Origin: Pseudovibrio zosterae
GTDB lineage: Bacteria > Pseudomonadota > Alphaproteobacteria > Rhizobiales > Stappiaceae
Direction of reading: 5' to 3'
Length of the DNA stretch: 64,000 nucleotides
Assembly: GCF_033843645.1 (NCBI RefSeq)
Contig: NZ_JAWXVZ010000003.1
Span: forward strand, 1 to 64,000
The notes beneath the pieces were generated by a model. It was given only the letters and a program-made list of their open reading frames with translations, was not told where the DNA came from and did not search any database. A program made the translations under genes and the position numbers. Each line of letters opens with the position of its first letter. The first letter of the stretch is position 1. This document shows positions 1-8,325 of this stretch, in pieces.

Positions 1-5
1 CTCAA

Positions 6-149
6 ATTGTTGTTATCCTGCCCGGTGGCCATGGCGGGGCGCCCCCACCCGATCCCATCCCGAACTCGGAAGTGAAACGCCCCTGCGCCAATGGTACTTC
101 GTCTCAAGACGCGGGAGAGTAGGGCGCCGCCGGGCATGATAACAACAAT
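6..149 (+). other. 5S precursor processing stem (12-bp inverted repeat)
   Basis: The arm at 6-17 (ATTGTTGTTATC) is exactly complementary to the arm at 138-149, so the 5S helix would be extended by 12 perfect pairs in the precursor RNA. Stems of this kind are cut by RNases during 5S maturation. The processing role is inferred from position. Confidence 0.6.
18..137 (+). rRNA. rrf: 5S ribosomal RNA
   Basis: The end of an rRNA operon: 16S and 23S must lie upstream of the window. The roughly 118-nt body shows the conserved 5S core (the CCGAACTCGGAAGTGAAAC block at about 58-77) and its two ends pair through a GCCCGG/CCGGGC terminal stem. Exact mature ends are uncertain by a few bases. A perfect 12-bp inverted repeat immediately flanks it and probably forms the precursor processing stem. 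Confidence 0.95.
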
Positions 150-195
150 CAAAAACCTCTCCAACTGTCCAAGCCAATCAGCTTGAACACAAAAC

Positions 196-217
196 AAGGC
201 CCAACCACGGGCCTTTT
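196..217 (+). terminator. Rho-independent terminator-like hairpin between 5S and tRNA
   Basis: A 7-bp stem (AAGGCCC/GGGCCTT) with a 6-nt loop is followed by TTTT. It lies between 5S and the tRNA, so it may be a partial terminator or an intra-operon attenuator. Confidence 0.5.
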
Positions 218-373
218 CGTGTCTCTTCATACACGAAACTAAAAGTTTGTCGCGGTGGAACAGCCCCGCATCGCCCGCAAGGCCACTGGCCTGAGTGAGG
301 ACGGGCAAACCAAAAAGACCGGGCAACGCCAACGCCCGGCTGGGCACAACAAAAGCCCAAAAAAGAAGTTTAT

Positions 374-450
<77 letters not shown>

Positions 451-456
451 AAGATT

Positions 457-490
457 AACCCGCTAACTCATCGAGTTGGCGGGTTTTTTG
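457..490 (+). terminator. Terminator of the rRNA/tRNA operon
   Basis: A long stem (AACCCGCTAACTC pairing with GAGTTGGCGGGTT, with one G-T pair) and an ATC-type loop is followed by TTTTTT. It sits 7 nt after the tRNA CCA end and is the natural end of the operon. Confidence 0.85.
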
Positions 491-561
491 TTCTACGGTC
501 AGGTTCACAGATGCGTCTTCTGCAGTGCGCATGTGGGTAGCGACCTGACCTCGGCTGCCAC

Positions 562-594
562 AAAAGGCCCAAGGGCCCCGCATCACACGGGGCC
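562..594 (-). terminator. Terminator of the sit operon
   Basis: Read on the minus strand, a GGCCCCG/CGGGGCC stem with a 7-nt loop is followed by a GC-rich stretch and TTTT. It lies about 40 nt past the sitD stop codon and is the only hairpin there. Confidence 0.55.
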
Positions 595-634
595 TGTGGT
601 TCTTGTCATTCCGTCCGGGTTTAGGCGCCGAAGC

Positions 635-1492
635 TCAGCTCTCTGTTTGTTCTTTGATCAACTGCATTGATGTTCTCTTATTGGTATGGAGCTTCTTGGC
701 GAAGGCCAGAACAAACATTGCCGTCAGGATCAGGATGATCGTTGGTGCGGGGGCACTGTCGAGGAAAAAGCTCAGGTAAGTCCCAAGGATCATGGCAATC
801 ATGCAGCTGAGCACGGCTACAACAAGCATGTGGCCAAAGCGGCGGACCAGCAGGAATGCAATGGCACCAGGCGCGATCAGGAGACCGATCGCCAGAATAA
901 GGCCCGCGGCTGCAAGGGTGGCAACGATGGTCAGGGATAGCGCGGCGAGCAGGCCGTAGTGCAAGACATTTACTGGTAAGCCTGCGGCCTGTGCCTGCGC
1001 CGGATCAAATGCATGCAGCAGAAGATCTTTCCATTTCAAGGCAATGGTTCCCGACACCAGCAGCGAGATGATGCCGGCGGTCCAGAGCTCGTGTGCTTCA
1101 ACGCCCAGCATGTTGCCGAACAGGATGTGGTCCAAATGGGCGTTCGTCTCAATGGAGACATAGAGCACGATGCCGAGACCAAACATGCCTGAAAAGACAA
1201 CGCCCATGACCGTATCTTGTTTCACTCGGCTGTTATGGGAAAGATACCCTGTGGCAAGGGAGCAGGTCATTCCCGCAAGAAAGGCACCGATGAGAAGCGG
1301 GATGTTGAGGATGTAGGCCAAGACAATGCCCGGCAAGACGGCATGGCTGACGGCGTCTCCCATGAGCGCCCAACCTTTCAGCACCAGATAACAGGAGAGC
1401 AGGGCTGTTGGCACCGCCACCAGCAGGGAGATGTAGAATGCGTTCTGCATGAACGGAAATTGAAACGGAAGGAGCAGCTCATCCATCGACAT
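635..1492 (-). CDS. sitD: Manganese/iron ABC transporter permease SitD
   Basis: An inner-membrane permease of the ABC-3 (zinc/manganese/iron chelate) family, about 285 residues and mostly hydrophobic, with the family patterns LKGWALMGDAVSHAVLPG near the N-terminus and LLIAPGAIAFLL near the middle. It should pair with SitC as the heterodimeric channel. The ATG at 1492 is chosen because it overlaps the sitC stop (TGATG) and is preceded by GGAGAG at 7 nt; a TTG one codon upstream is less likely. It is the last gene of the operon. Distinguishing Mn from Fe or Zn transport is not possible from the permease alone; the call rests on the SitA-type binding protein and the Mur-like operator. Confidence 0.88.
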   Translation of the reverse strand: MSMDELLLPFQFPFMQNAFYISLLVAVPTALLSCYLVLKGWALMGDAVSHAVLPGIVLAYILNIPLLIGAFLAGMTCSLATGYLSHNSRVKQDTVMGVVFSGMFGLGIVLYVSIETNAHLDHILFGNMLGVEAHELWTAGIISLLVSGTIALKWKDLLLHAFDPAQAQAAGLPVNVLHYGLLAALSLTIVATLAAAGLILAIGLLIAPGAIAFLLVRRFGHMLVVAVLSCMIAMILGTYLSFFLDSAPAPTIILILTAMFVLAFAKKLHTNKRTSMQLIKEQTES

Positions 1493-2400
1493 CAAAAGCT
1501 CTCCTTTGCTTCAGGGGTGCCGCCCTGTTGATCGGCCCTTGCAAGGGCAAGCCGCGCCTTTCGGCGTGCGGCAAGCAAGCCGTGTTTGGGCGCGAAGATG
1601 AAAGCAATGAGGAAAATCAGCGTTTGTAGGGTCACGATGATGCCCCCCGTCGCGCCATCCAGGAAGTAGCTGATATAGGCGCCGAAGAAACTAGTCAGGC
1701 TTCCAATCAAGACAGACAGGATGATGAGGCGCGGGAACCGGTCACAAAGAAGGTAGGCGGTGGCGCCGGGTGTGACCACCATGGCGATGACGAGGAACGC
1801 GCCCACAGTCTGCATGGCAGCCACTACAGAGGCCGAAAGCAACACGAAGAAGGTTGCTTTCAAGAGGCCGGGATTGAGACCGGTGGACCTAGCATGGTTT
1901 TCGTCAAAGAAGGTCACCATGAGATCCTTCCACTTTGCCAGGAGAACCGCGAGGGACACAAAGCCGATGATGGCCAGCTGCAAGGTATCTTCCGGCGTAA
2001 TCGCCAGAATGTTGCCCATGGTGATCGTCTGAATGCTGACCGACATGGGGTTCACCGAGACCATGAAGAGGCCAAGGCCAAAGAAGGAGGTGAAGATCAG
2101 GCCGATGATGACGTCCACTTTCAACCCGGAGCGCTCGGAAAGGAAAAGCATGGCACCTGCTGCCAGTCCGCCAGCGATGAATGCTCCGAGAGAAAACGGT
2201 AAACCCAGAATGTAGGCCCCGGCGACGCCTGGCACTACGGAGTGGGAGAGCGCATCACCAATCAGAGACCAGCCCTTCAGCATGAGATAAGCGGAAAGAA
2301 ACGCGCAGACCCCGCCAACAAGCGCGGACACCCACATGGCATTGGTCATGTAGCCGTAGTTGAATGGTTCCAGCAGGTACTCAAGCATCGTTGCGCTCAC
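1492..2400 (-). CDS. sitC: Manganese/iron ABC transporter permease SitC
   Basis: The second ABC-3 family permease of the importer, about 300 residues. It has the same LKGWSLIGDALSHSVVPG motif as SitD, multiple membrane spans and a basic C-terminal tail on the cytoplasmic side. The start shown is GTG at 2400, which overlaps the end of sitB; an ATG at 2388, which gives the more family-typical MLEYLLEPFNYG N-terminus, is an equally good choice. Neither has a strong Shine-Dalgarno sequence, consistent with translational coupling to sitB. Paralogy of adjacent sitC and sitD is normal for this family. Confidence 0.88.
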   Translation of the reverse strand: MSATMLEYLLEPFNYGYMTNAMWVSALVGGVCAFLSAYLMLKGWSLIGDALSHSVVPGVAGAYILGLPFSLGAFIAGGLAAGAMLFLSERSGLKVDVIIGLIFTSFFGLGLFMVSVNPMSVSIQTITMGNILAITPEDTLQLAIIGFVSLAVLLAKWKDLMVTFFDENHARSTGLNPGLLKATFFVLLSASVVAAMQTVGAFLVIAMVVTPGATAYLLCDRFPRLIILSVLIGSLTSFFGAYISYFLDGATGGIIVTLQTLIFLIAFIFAPKHGLLAARRKARLALARADQQGGTPEAKESF

Positions 2401-3283
2401 TTACTTGAGTCTGCTCGCCATATTGAACAAACGGGCGTTCATCATCTGTTAGAATGGTCACTTGACGGGGATCGCCATCCTCATGCAGAGCCGGGCCGCC
2501 GAGCGTGAAGTGACGAAGCGCGCCGCCAAAAGCGTGCTCCAAATTCTCGGGAGTGAAGGTGGTTTCCGTTGGCCCATACCCCAACACTGTGCCCTTCACC
2601 AGAACGGTTCGGTCACAGAACTCGGGAACAGACCCCAGATTGTGCGTGGATACCAACATCACACGGCCTTCGGCACGCAGCTCGCGCAACAGTTGGATGA
2701 TCTGGTCCTCGGTCTTCACGTCCACGCCGGTGAAGGGCTCGTCAAGGAGAATAACCTGGCCATCCTGAGCCAGCGCGCGCGCCAGAAACACACGTTTTCG
2801 CTGACCGCCGGACAATTCGCCAATCTGGCGATGGCGGTAGTCCTGCATGTTCACGCGCCGAAGTGCCTGCTCCACGGCATCATGGTCTGCTTTGGAAGGG
2901 CGGCGCAGAAAGCCCATGTGCCCATACCGGCCCATCATGACCACATCTTCCACCAATACCGGGAAGGCCCAGTCCACTTCCTCTGATTGCGGAACATAGG
3001 CAACGAGGTTCTCTTTCAGAGCTTGTTTGACCGTCCGGCCCAAAAGGCGGATCTCGCCGCGGGCAGCAGGAACAAAGCCCATGATCGCTTTAAACAACGT
3101 GGATTTGCCTGCGCCGTTCACGCCAACAAGGGCGGTTACCGTGCCCCGTGGAATTTCAAAGCTGGCGTCAAAAAGAGCTGTATGGCCATTGCGATAGGTC
3201 ACCGTAACGTTGTCGGCAAGAATGCCGCCGCCTGAGCCGTCGTCGGCGACCCGTGTTTGAATGTCTTCAGGCTTGGCTAACAT
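2381..3283 (-). CDS. sitB: Manganese/iron ABC transporter ATP-binding protein SitB
   Basis: The cytoplasmic ATPase that powers SitCD. It contains Walker A GVNGAGKST, the signature LSGGQRKR, Walker B VILLDEP and the H-loop STH in the right order. The ATG at 3283 has an AGAGGT sequence a few bases upstream and gives a 300-residue protein; a TTG start 20 codons upstream would add sequence overlapping an intercistronic hairpin and is rejected. The C-terminal ~60 residues after the ATPase core are longer and more acidic than in minimal ABC ATPases. It is separated from sitA by about 100 nt containing that hairpin. Confidence 0.9.
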   Translation of the reverse strand: MLAKPEDIQTRVADDGSGGGILADNVTVTYRNGHTALFDASFEIPRGTVTALVGVNGAGKSTLFKAIMGFVPAARGEIRLLGRTVKQALKENLVAYVPQSEEVDWAFPVLVEDVVMMGRYGHMGFLRRPSKADHDAVEQALRRVNMQDYRHRQIGELSGGQRKRVFLARALAQDGQVILLDEPFTGVDVKTEDQIIQLLRELRAEGRVMLVSTHNLGSVPEFCDRTVLVKGTVLGYGPTETTFTPENLEHAFGGALRHFTLGGPALHEDGDPRQVTILTDDERPFVQYGEQTQVSERNDA

Positions 3284-3326
3284 GTGTTGGACCTCTGGAA
3301 GAATTGCTTCCGTAAAACCGGGAAAA

Positions 3327-3354
3327 GCCTTCGCGTCTCGCAAGTCGCGAAGGC
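3327..3354 (-). promoter_or_regulatory. Intercistronic hairpin sitA-sitB
   Basis: A perfect 9-bp stem (GCCTTCGCG/CGCGAAGGC) with a 10-nt loop is followed on the minus strand by TTTT. It lies between sitA and sitB. Hairpins placed after a binding-protein gene commonly cause partial termination or protect the upstream mRNA, giving an excess of binding protein over transporter. Function here is inferred. Confidence 0.6.
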
Positions 3355-3381
3355 AATAACTGTATTGGGAGCGACGACCTG

Positions 3382-4284
3382 TCAGTTTGTGTGGGTGGTA
3401 AGACCCTTGGCTACTGTCTCGGACGTCACGCGTAGAAGGTCCAGATAGGTTGGAACTGGGCCATCTGGCTCACTCAGTGAATCAACATAGAGCACGCCTC
3501 CGTAGTTGGCACCGGTTTCACGGGCCACCTGTTCTGCGGGCGCGCTGCTCACCGTGCTTTCACAGAAGACTACCGGGATATCGTTCTCCTTCACCCCGTC
3601 AATTACCTTGCGCACTTGCTGTGGGGTGCCGTTTTGGTCTGCATTCATCGGCCACAAATAGAGTTCCTTCATATTGAAGTCCCTGGCCAGATAGCTGAAG
3701 GCCCCCTCACAAGTAACAAGCCAACGGCTGTCCTCAGGGATTTGCGAGACCTGCTCGCGCAGCGGCTCGAGTGTTGCGCGTAGTTGGTCTTTGTAGGCGG
3801 CTGCGTTCTTCACATATGTCGCTGCGTTTTCCGGGTCGTGTTCAGAAAACGCTTCCACGATATTGTCAATGTAAATCAGAGCGTTGTCGAGCCCCATCCA
3901 GGCATGAGGGTTTGGCTTGCCTTCATAAGCACCGGACGCAATGGAAATTGGCGTAATGCCATCCGTCAGGGTTGCGGAGGGAACATCGCCCATGTTTGAC
4001 AGGAACTGCTCGAACCACAGCTCGAGGTTCATGCCGTTCCAAAGGATCAAGTCAGCATCGCTGGCGCGGACAATGTCCCGCGGTGTGGGCTCATACCCGT
4101 GGATCTCAGCCCCGGGCTTTGTGATGGAGACAACCTCTGCCGCATCGCCTGCAACGTTTGAGGCCATGTCGGCCAGCACGGTAAACGTTGTGACGACTTT
4201 CATCTTTTCTTCCGCTTGCGCAGAAGACGCAATCATGGCCACGAGTGCTGTGCCTGCCGCCAGACCGCTAAGAATTTTTGACAT
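3382..4284 (-). CDS. sitA: Periplasmic manganese/iron-binding protein SitA
   Basis: The solute-binding protein (cluster A-I/ZnuA-like, SitA/MntC branch) that delivers Mn2+ or Fe2+ to SitBCD. The 300-residue protein starts with a Sec signal peptide cleaved near SSAQA-EE (about residue 24). The four expected metal ligands are visible: H62 (IHGYEP), H127 (NPHAW), E193 (TCEGAF) and D268 (YVDSLS). There is no His-rich loop, which argues against a ZnuA zinc-binding protein. The ATG at 4284 is preceded by AGGAGT; the longer reading frame upstream runs through the operator region and is not coding. It is the first gene of the operon behind two Mur-like palindromes. Confidence 0.92.
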   Translation of the reverse strand: MSKILSGLAAGTALVAMIASSAQAEEKMKVVTTFTVLADMASNVAGDAAEVVSITKPGAEIHGYEPTPRDIVRASDADLILWNGMNLELWFEQFLSNMGDVPSATLTDGITPISIASGAYEGKPNPHAWMGLDNALIYIDNIVEAFSEHDPENAATYVKNAAAYKDQLRATLEPLREQVSQIPEDSRWLVTCEGAFSYLARDFNMKELYLWPMNADQNGTPQQVRKVIDGVKENDIPVVFCESTVSSAPAEQVARETGANYGGVLYVDSLSEPDGPVPTYLDLLRVTSETVAKGLTTHTN

Positions 4285-4337
4285 GTAGTGACTCCTGATG
4301 ATGCTTTGGTTGATCCGTATGATTCCGGTAGTTGCAA

Positions 4338-4383
4338 TTGCGAGTGACTTGCAAGTATTATTGCAATTGCGAATGATTTGCAA
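4338..4383 (-). promoter_or_regulatory. Tandem Mur/Fur-family operators of sitABCD
   Basis: Two 17-bp palindromic sites lie at 4338-4354 and 4367-4383. On the minus strand they read TTGCAAGTCACTCGCAA and TTGCAAATCATTCGCAA. They are spaced 29 bp apart, 54-99 bp upstream of the sitA start. They resemble the TGCAA-type palindromes bound by the alphaproteobacterial manganese regulator Mur in front of sitA. The match is by eye; Irr or Fur binding cannot be excluded. Confidence 0.65.
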
Positions 4384-4384
4384 G

Positions 4385-4954
4385 TTCAATAGTGGGCCAC
4401 CGGCGCCGAGCCTCTTGCCTGAAGCCGGTTCGGGTAACGTGGAGGTGAGCTCTCCATGGCCACGTGTGCACCTCATCCAGAAATGTAAGGCTCGCAGTTA
4501 GCACTCCCAAGGCGATCCATCCTATTGATTATCCTCATGCGGCGGGCCATCCGACGGCAGCCATCAATCTGGCGAAGGATCAGCTCCAGAAGCCTACAGT
4601 ATCCTGATCCTCTGTCCATCGAAGTCTGGCTTGGAAGGTGTCGGCGCAGACCGCGTAAAGCCTGCATTTACACGTCGTGACAGCCATCAAAAAGCTTCCG
4701 ACCGCAGCCAGGTTGTCACCCTCTCAACAGACAGGGCCGCGAAGTCATTGAGATCGCGTCGGAAGAACTGCGTAGGCTCAGGGGAGTGTTCAATCAAAAG
4801 CCCAGCCGCGCGCATCACAATGGTTGGCGTGGTACACGGGGCGGGCAGATAACATCAAGGCAAGTTACTCGAACTTATCCTCGACAAAATGCGTGCTACT
4901 CGGCCTAACCTATTGAGAATGATAGTGAATAGCCGAAATGATTCGCTTCGTCCG
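4385..4954. other. 570-bp intergenic region with no convincing gene
   Basis: Between the sit operators and the end of the ScfR-like gene there is no frame with a plausible start, ribosome-binding site and protein-like composition. Short frames at 4631-4852 (+) and 4473-4667 (-) lack both. The stretch has mixed composition and could hold the remnant of a gene or an unrecognised small RNA; nothing specific is seen. Confidence 0.4.
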
Positions 4955-6364
4955 CTAATCGGATGAATAGGGCGCGAACCCTGCGCTATTGGCGTCAATC
5001 TCGATGGACTTACCCACCATCGGAAAGGCGCGTTGCGTGCACTTTTCCCTTGGGCACATCTTGCAGCCCGCGCCGATTGGCGTAGCGGCCTCTGGGTCAC
5101 TGAGGTCCAGACCCTTTGAGTACACCATGCGGCTCGCGTGTTGAATGTCGCAGCCAAGGGCGATTGAGAAGAACTTGCCCGGTGCGCCGTAGCTGCCATA
5201 GCCGCTGGCAACCGTGCGCGTCACCCAGAAGTAAGTACGCCCATCGGGCATTTGTGCAATTTGAGTCAGGATCTCTCCCGGCTGATCAAAGGCGGCATGG
5301 ACCTTCCAAAGCGGACAGCTGCCTCCAACTTTGGAAAAGTGGAAGTCCGTTGCCGATTGGCGTTTTGAGATGTTGCCAGCCCGGTCTACCCGCAAGAAGA
5401 AGAAGGGGATGCCCTTCTGGGTGGGGCGCTGAAGCGTGCTGAGCCGGTGGCAGGTGGTCTCAAAACCGGCTCCGAATTGTCGGCTGAGCCACGCGATATC
5501 ATAGCGGCTCTTTTCCGCCGCCTTCCAGAAGGCGTTGTAGGGCATGATAAGCGCCGCTGCGAAGTATTTGGCCAAGCCGATGCGCGCCAGTTCTCGTGTT
5601 TCGTTGGTCGCAAACTCCACCGTCGAGACTTGGCGTTCAATTTCGCTTTGTGCTTCCAGAAGGCCGATCTGGAGCGCGATCTGAAAGGCGCGCTGACCGC
5701 CACGCAGGCTTCTGGCAAGCTGCAGGACGTGCTCTTGCGCATTGTAGTGGCGTATCTGACCGCCCTCTGGCATGTCCACGAGCGCCACTTCAATGTCATG
5801 TCGGTTGCGCAAGCGCCGGGTTAGTCCATCCAGTGAGTGGCCAATGGACAGCGAGGCGTTTTCGAAGATGGCCTCCGCCTTGTTGTCGAGCTGCTCGAAA
5901 TAGTTGCGCTTGTCGTAAAAGAAATCTCGCACGTCCTCAAAGGCGGTGCGAGCGTTTGCTGCTGAGTTGGCTGGCGTACCGCCCAGTACCTGAGTCTTTG
6001 CCAACTCGTCCGCCTCGCGATAATCGCGGTATAACCTAACAAAACGTCTAGCCACAGCCGGTGTGTTATCAACAAGGTCGCGTAATTGCGCGGCTGTAAC
6101 AGCATCCTCTTGCATTTCTGTGTGAAAAACTTCACGCAGCTCTGCGAGCAATCGGGCGTCTCCCTCCTCCGAAAAGAACTGGATATCCAGCCCGAATTCC
6201 TGATTGATTTTGAGCAAAACCTGCACCGTCAACGGGCGTTGATTTCGCTCCAGTTGGTTCAGGTAACTTGCTGATATATCAAGACGTTGAGCCAGCGCCG
6301 CTTGTGTGAGTTTGTTTTGCTCACGGAGCTGTCTCAGACGCCCCCCAAGAAATGCCTTCTTCAT
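4955..6364 (-). CDS. ScfR/RamB-type transcriptional regulator of short-chain acyl metabolism
   Basis: A cytoplasmic regulator of 469 residues. An XRE-type helix-turn-helix fills about residues 5-60 (LRQLREQNKLTQAALAQRL...SYLNQLERNQR), followed by an ImmA/IrrE-like (DUF955) middle region and the C-terminal short-chain-fatty-acyl-regulator domain, which ends in the family's Cys cluster CKMCPREKC. Relatives (RamB, MccR, ScfR) sense acyl-CoA and control the glyoxylate shunt, acetate or propionate use. The divergent neighbour is isocitrate lyase, which fits exactly. The ATG at 6364 has GAAGGTG 8 nt upstream; a GTG 24 codons earlier is rejected because it runs through the operator cluster. Several TTCGCAA motifs directly upstream suggest autoregulation. 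Confidence 0.88.
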   Translation of the reverse strand: MKKAFLGGRLRQLREQNKLTQAALAQRLDISASYLNQLERNQRPLTVQVLLKINQEFGLDIQFFSEEGDARLLAELREVFHTEMQEDAVTAAQLRDLVDNTPAVARRFVRLYRDYREADELAKTQVLGGTPANSAANARTAFEDVRDFFYDKRNYFEQLDNKAEAIFENASLSIGHSLDGLTRRLRNRHDIEVALVDMPEGGQIRHYNAQEHVLQLARSLRGGQRAFQIALQIGLLEAQSEIERQVSTVEFATNETRELARIGLAKYFAAALIMPYNAFWKAAEKSRYDIAWLSRQFGAGFETTCHRLSTLQRPTQKGIPFFFLRVDRAGNISKRQSATDFHFSKVGGSCPLWKVHAAFDQPGEILTQIAQMPDGRTYFWVTRTVASGYGSYGAPGKFFSIALGCDIQHASRMVYSKGLDLSDPEAATPIGAGCKMCPREKCTQRAFPMVGKSIEIDANSAGFAPYSSD

Positions 6365-6373
6365 CACTGCACC

Positions 6374-6601
6374 TTCGCAACCTTCGCACTTCGCAAGATC
6401 ATGCTTTGCAAATCTTCGCTTTTTCAGGCGTTTCACACAAAATGCGCTGCAAATACAGTAATGGCAAGCCGCTTAACCGAAGGTAGGAAAAGGAAAAACA
6501 AAAACTACGTATGCGATCTTCGCAAATCGACACAAAGGTCGAAGTTTTTGTTTTTTACAAACCTGCCGAGACGTTTGAGGCGCCAGAAGAGAAGTTTGCA
6601 A
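6374..6601. promoter_or_regulatory. Cluster of TTYGCAA motifs in the scfR-aceA intergenic region
   Basis: Exact or near copies of TTYGCAA start at 6374, 6383 (ends in C), 6390, 6405, 6415 (truncated), 6519 and 6595. The 6405 copy reads GCTTTGCAAA and the 6595 copy AGAAGTTTGCAAA. Both resemble the RamB box (AAACTTTGCAAA type) known upstream of acetate genes. Five copies crowd the 50 bp in front of the regulator gene, two lie nearer aceA. They are likely binding sites for the divergent ScfR-like protein. Confidence 0.6.
6494..6555. promoter_or_regulatory. Perfect 13-bp inverted repeat upstream of aceA
   Basis: The arm AAAAACAAAAACT at 6494-6506 is matched exactly by its reverse complement at 6543-6555. 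The 36-nt spacer contains a second small palindrome, TGCGA-TCT-TCGCA (6512-6524), that includes one TTCGCAA motif. It could be an operator array, a cruciform or part of the aceA 5' leader; the role is unknown. Confidence 0.5.
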
Positions 6602-6659
6602 AGGGCATGAGCTGGGAGGCTTTGACCCGGCGCACCATGAAATTTGAGGAGGACACAAC

Positions 6660-8273
6660 ATGGCTTCAACTTATTCCGAAATCCGTCAATCGGTACTGGA
6701 ACGCTACCCGAGCGGTCAGACCCCGGGCGGCGTATCCGTGGACGACATCGTTCAGCTGAAAATCCAGAACACCTACGACACCCATCTGGATATCGCGCGC
6801 GACATGGCGAAGGTCATGCGTGAGGACATGGCGGCCTATGACGCAGATCCTTCACGTTTCACGCAGTCTTTGGGTTGCTGGTCCGGTTTCCACGCACAGC
6901 AGATGATCAAGGCTGTAAAGCGCCAGCGCGGCACGGCGAAGGGCACTTATGTCTATCTCTCCGGTTGGATGGTTGCTGGCCTGCGCAACACCTGGGGTCA
7001 CCTGCCAGACCAGTCCATGCACGAGAAAACCGCCGTTGTTGATCTGGTTCAGGAAATCTATACCTCTCTGCGTCAGGCCGATGAAGTCGCTCTGAACGAT
7101 TTGTTCAAGACACTGGCTGCGGCACGCAACGAAGGCGACGAGGTTGCCGAGAAAAAGGCGATCGCAGAGATCGACAACTTCGAAAGCCACGTTGTTCCGA
7201 TCATTGCCGACATCGACGCAGGTTTTGGTAACGAGCACGCCACTTACTTGCTTGCTAAGGAATTGATCAAGGCAGGTGCATGCTGTCTGCAGATCGAGAA
7301 CCAGGTTTCCGATGCAAAGCAGTGTGGCCACCAGGATGGTAAAGTAACCGTACCGCGCGAAGACTTCATTGAGAAGCTGCGTGCGTGCCGCTTGGCCTTT
7401 GAGGAACTCGGCGTTGATGAAGGGGTTATCGTTGCGCGCACCGATAGCCTCGGTGCAGGCCTCACCCAGAAGGTCCCAGTAAGCCAAGAGCCGGGTGATC
7501 TTGCGTCTGAGTACATCAAATGGCTAAAGACCGAGCCGATCACTGAAGAGAACCCAGCCCGTGATGGCGATCTGGTTCTGGCGCAGGATGGTGGCTATGT
7601 GAAGCCGGTTCGCCTGCCGAATGGTCTGTTTGCCTTTAAGGAGAACACCGGTCGCGAGCGTGTTATTGAAGACTGTATCTCTTCCCTTAAGCAGGGCGGT
7701 GCAGACCTTCTCTGGATTGAGACCGCAACACCGGATGTAACCGAAATTGCATCCATGGTTGAGGAGATCCGCAAGGAAATTCCGAACGCGAAGCTGACCT
7801 ACAACAACTCTCCGTCCTTCAACTGGACGCTGAACCTTCGCAAGCAGGTTCGTGCTCAGTGGATCGAGGAAGGCATGATCAGCCCGGATCAGTACCCAGA
7901 CAGCACGCAGCTCATGTCTGCAGAACTGGATGATACCGATCTTGGTCGTGAGGCAGACAAGCGCCTGCGTGACTTCCAGTACGACATCGCAACCCGCGCT
8001 GGGGTGTTCCACAACCTCATCACGCTGCCAACCTTCCACCTGACCGCAAAGGGCATGGATGAGCTGTCCAAGGGCTACTTCGGTGAGGACCGCATGCTGG
8101 CCTATGTTGCCACCATTCAGCGTGAAGAAATCCGCCGGAGCATCTCCGCGGTTAAGCACCAGCACGAAGTTGGTTCTGACCTCGGTGATACTTTCAAGGA
8201 AATGGTCGGTGGTGACCGCGCCCTCAAGGCCGGTGGAACCAAGAACACCATGAACCAGTTCGAAGCAGCTTAA
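6660..8273 (+). CDS. aceA: Isocitrate lyase
   Basis: Cleaves isocitrate to glyoxylate and succinate, the first step of the glyoxylate shunt used for growth on acetate and fatty acids. The 537-residue length and the active-site motif KQCGH (catalytic Cys222), followed by QDGKVTVPREDF, place it in the long form found in Pseudomonas/Acinetobacter and many alphaproteobacteria, not the ~430-residue E. coli form. TYNNSPSFNW is the other conserved substrate-binding segment. The ATG has an AGGAGGA sequence 6 nt upstream. It is divergent from the ScfR-like regulator and followed after 52 nt by a small gene. Malate synthase is not in the window. Confidence 0.97.
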   Translation: MASTYSEIRQSVLERYPSGQTPGGVSVDDIVQLKIQNTYDTHLDIARDMAKVMREDMAAYDADPSRFTQSLGCWSGFHAQQMIKAVKRQRGTAKGTYVYLSGWMVAGLRNTWGHLPDQSMHEKTAVVDLVQEIYTSLRQADEVALNDLFKTLAAARNEGDEVAEKKAIAEIDNFESHVVPIIADIDAGFGNEHATYLLAKELIKAGACCLQIENQVSDAKQCGHQDGKVTVPREDFIEKLRACRLAFEELGVDEGVIVARTDSLGAGLTQKVPVSQEPGDLASEYIKWLKTEPITEENPARDGDLVLAQDGGYVKPVRLPNGLFAFKENTGRERVIEDCISSLKQGGADLLWIETATPDVTEIASMVEEIRKEIPNAKLTYNNSPSFNWTLNLRKQVRAQWIEEGMISPDQYPDSTQLMSAELDDTDLGREADKRLRDFQYDIATRAGVFHNLITLPTFHLTAKGMDELSKGYFGEDRMLAYVATIQREEIRRSISAVKHQHEVGSDLGDTFKEMVGGDRALKAGGTKNTMNQFEAA

Positions 8274-8325
8274 CCAAGATGGATCGCGGGCATCAAGACA
8301 GCCCAGCTATGAAAGGAATGCAATC

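Noticed and set aside
3382..4284. ZnuA zinc-binding protein
   Set aside because: No His-rich loop, and the metal ligands His-His-Glu-Asp fit Mn/Fe-binding SitA/MntC proteins.
4631..4852. 73-codon plus-strand frame
   Set aside because: No ribosome-binding site, Arg/Ser-rich random-looking translation and no recognisable domain.
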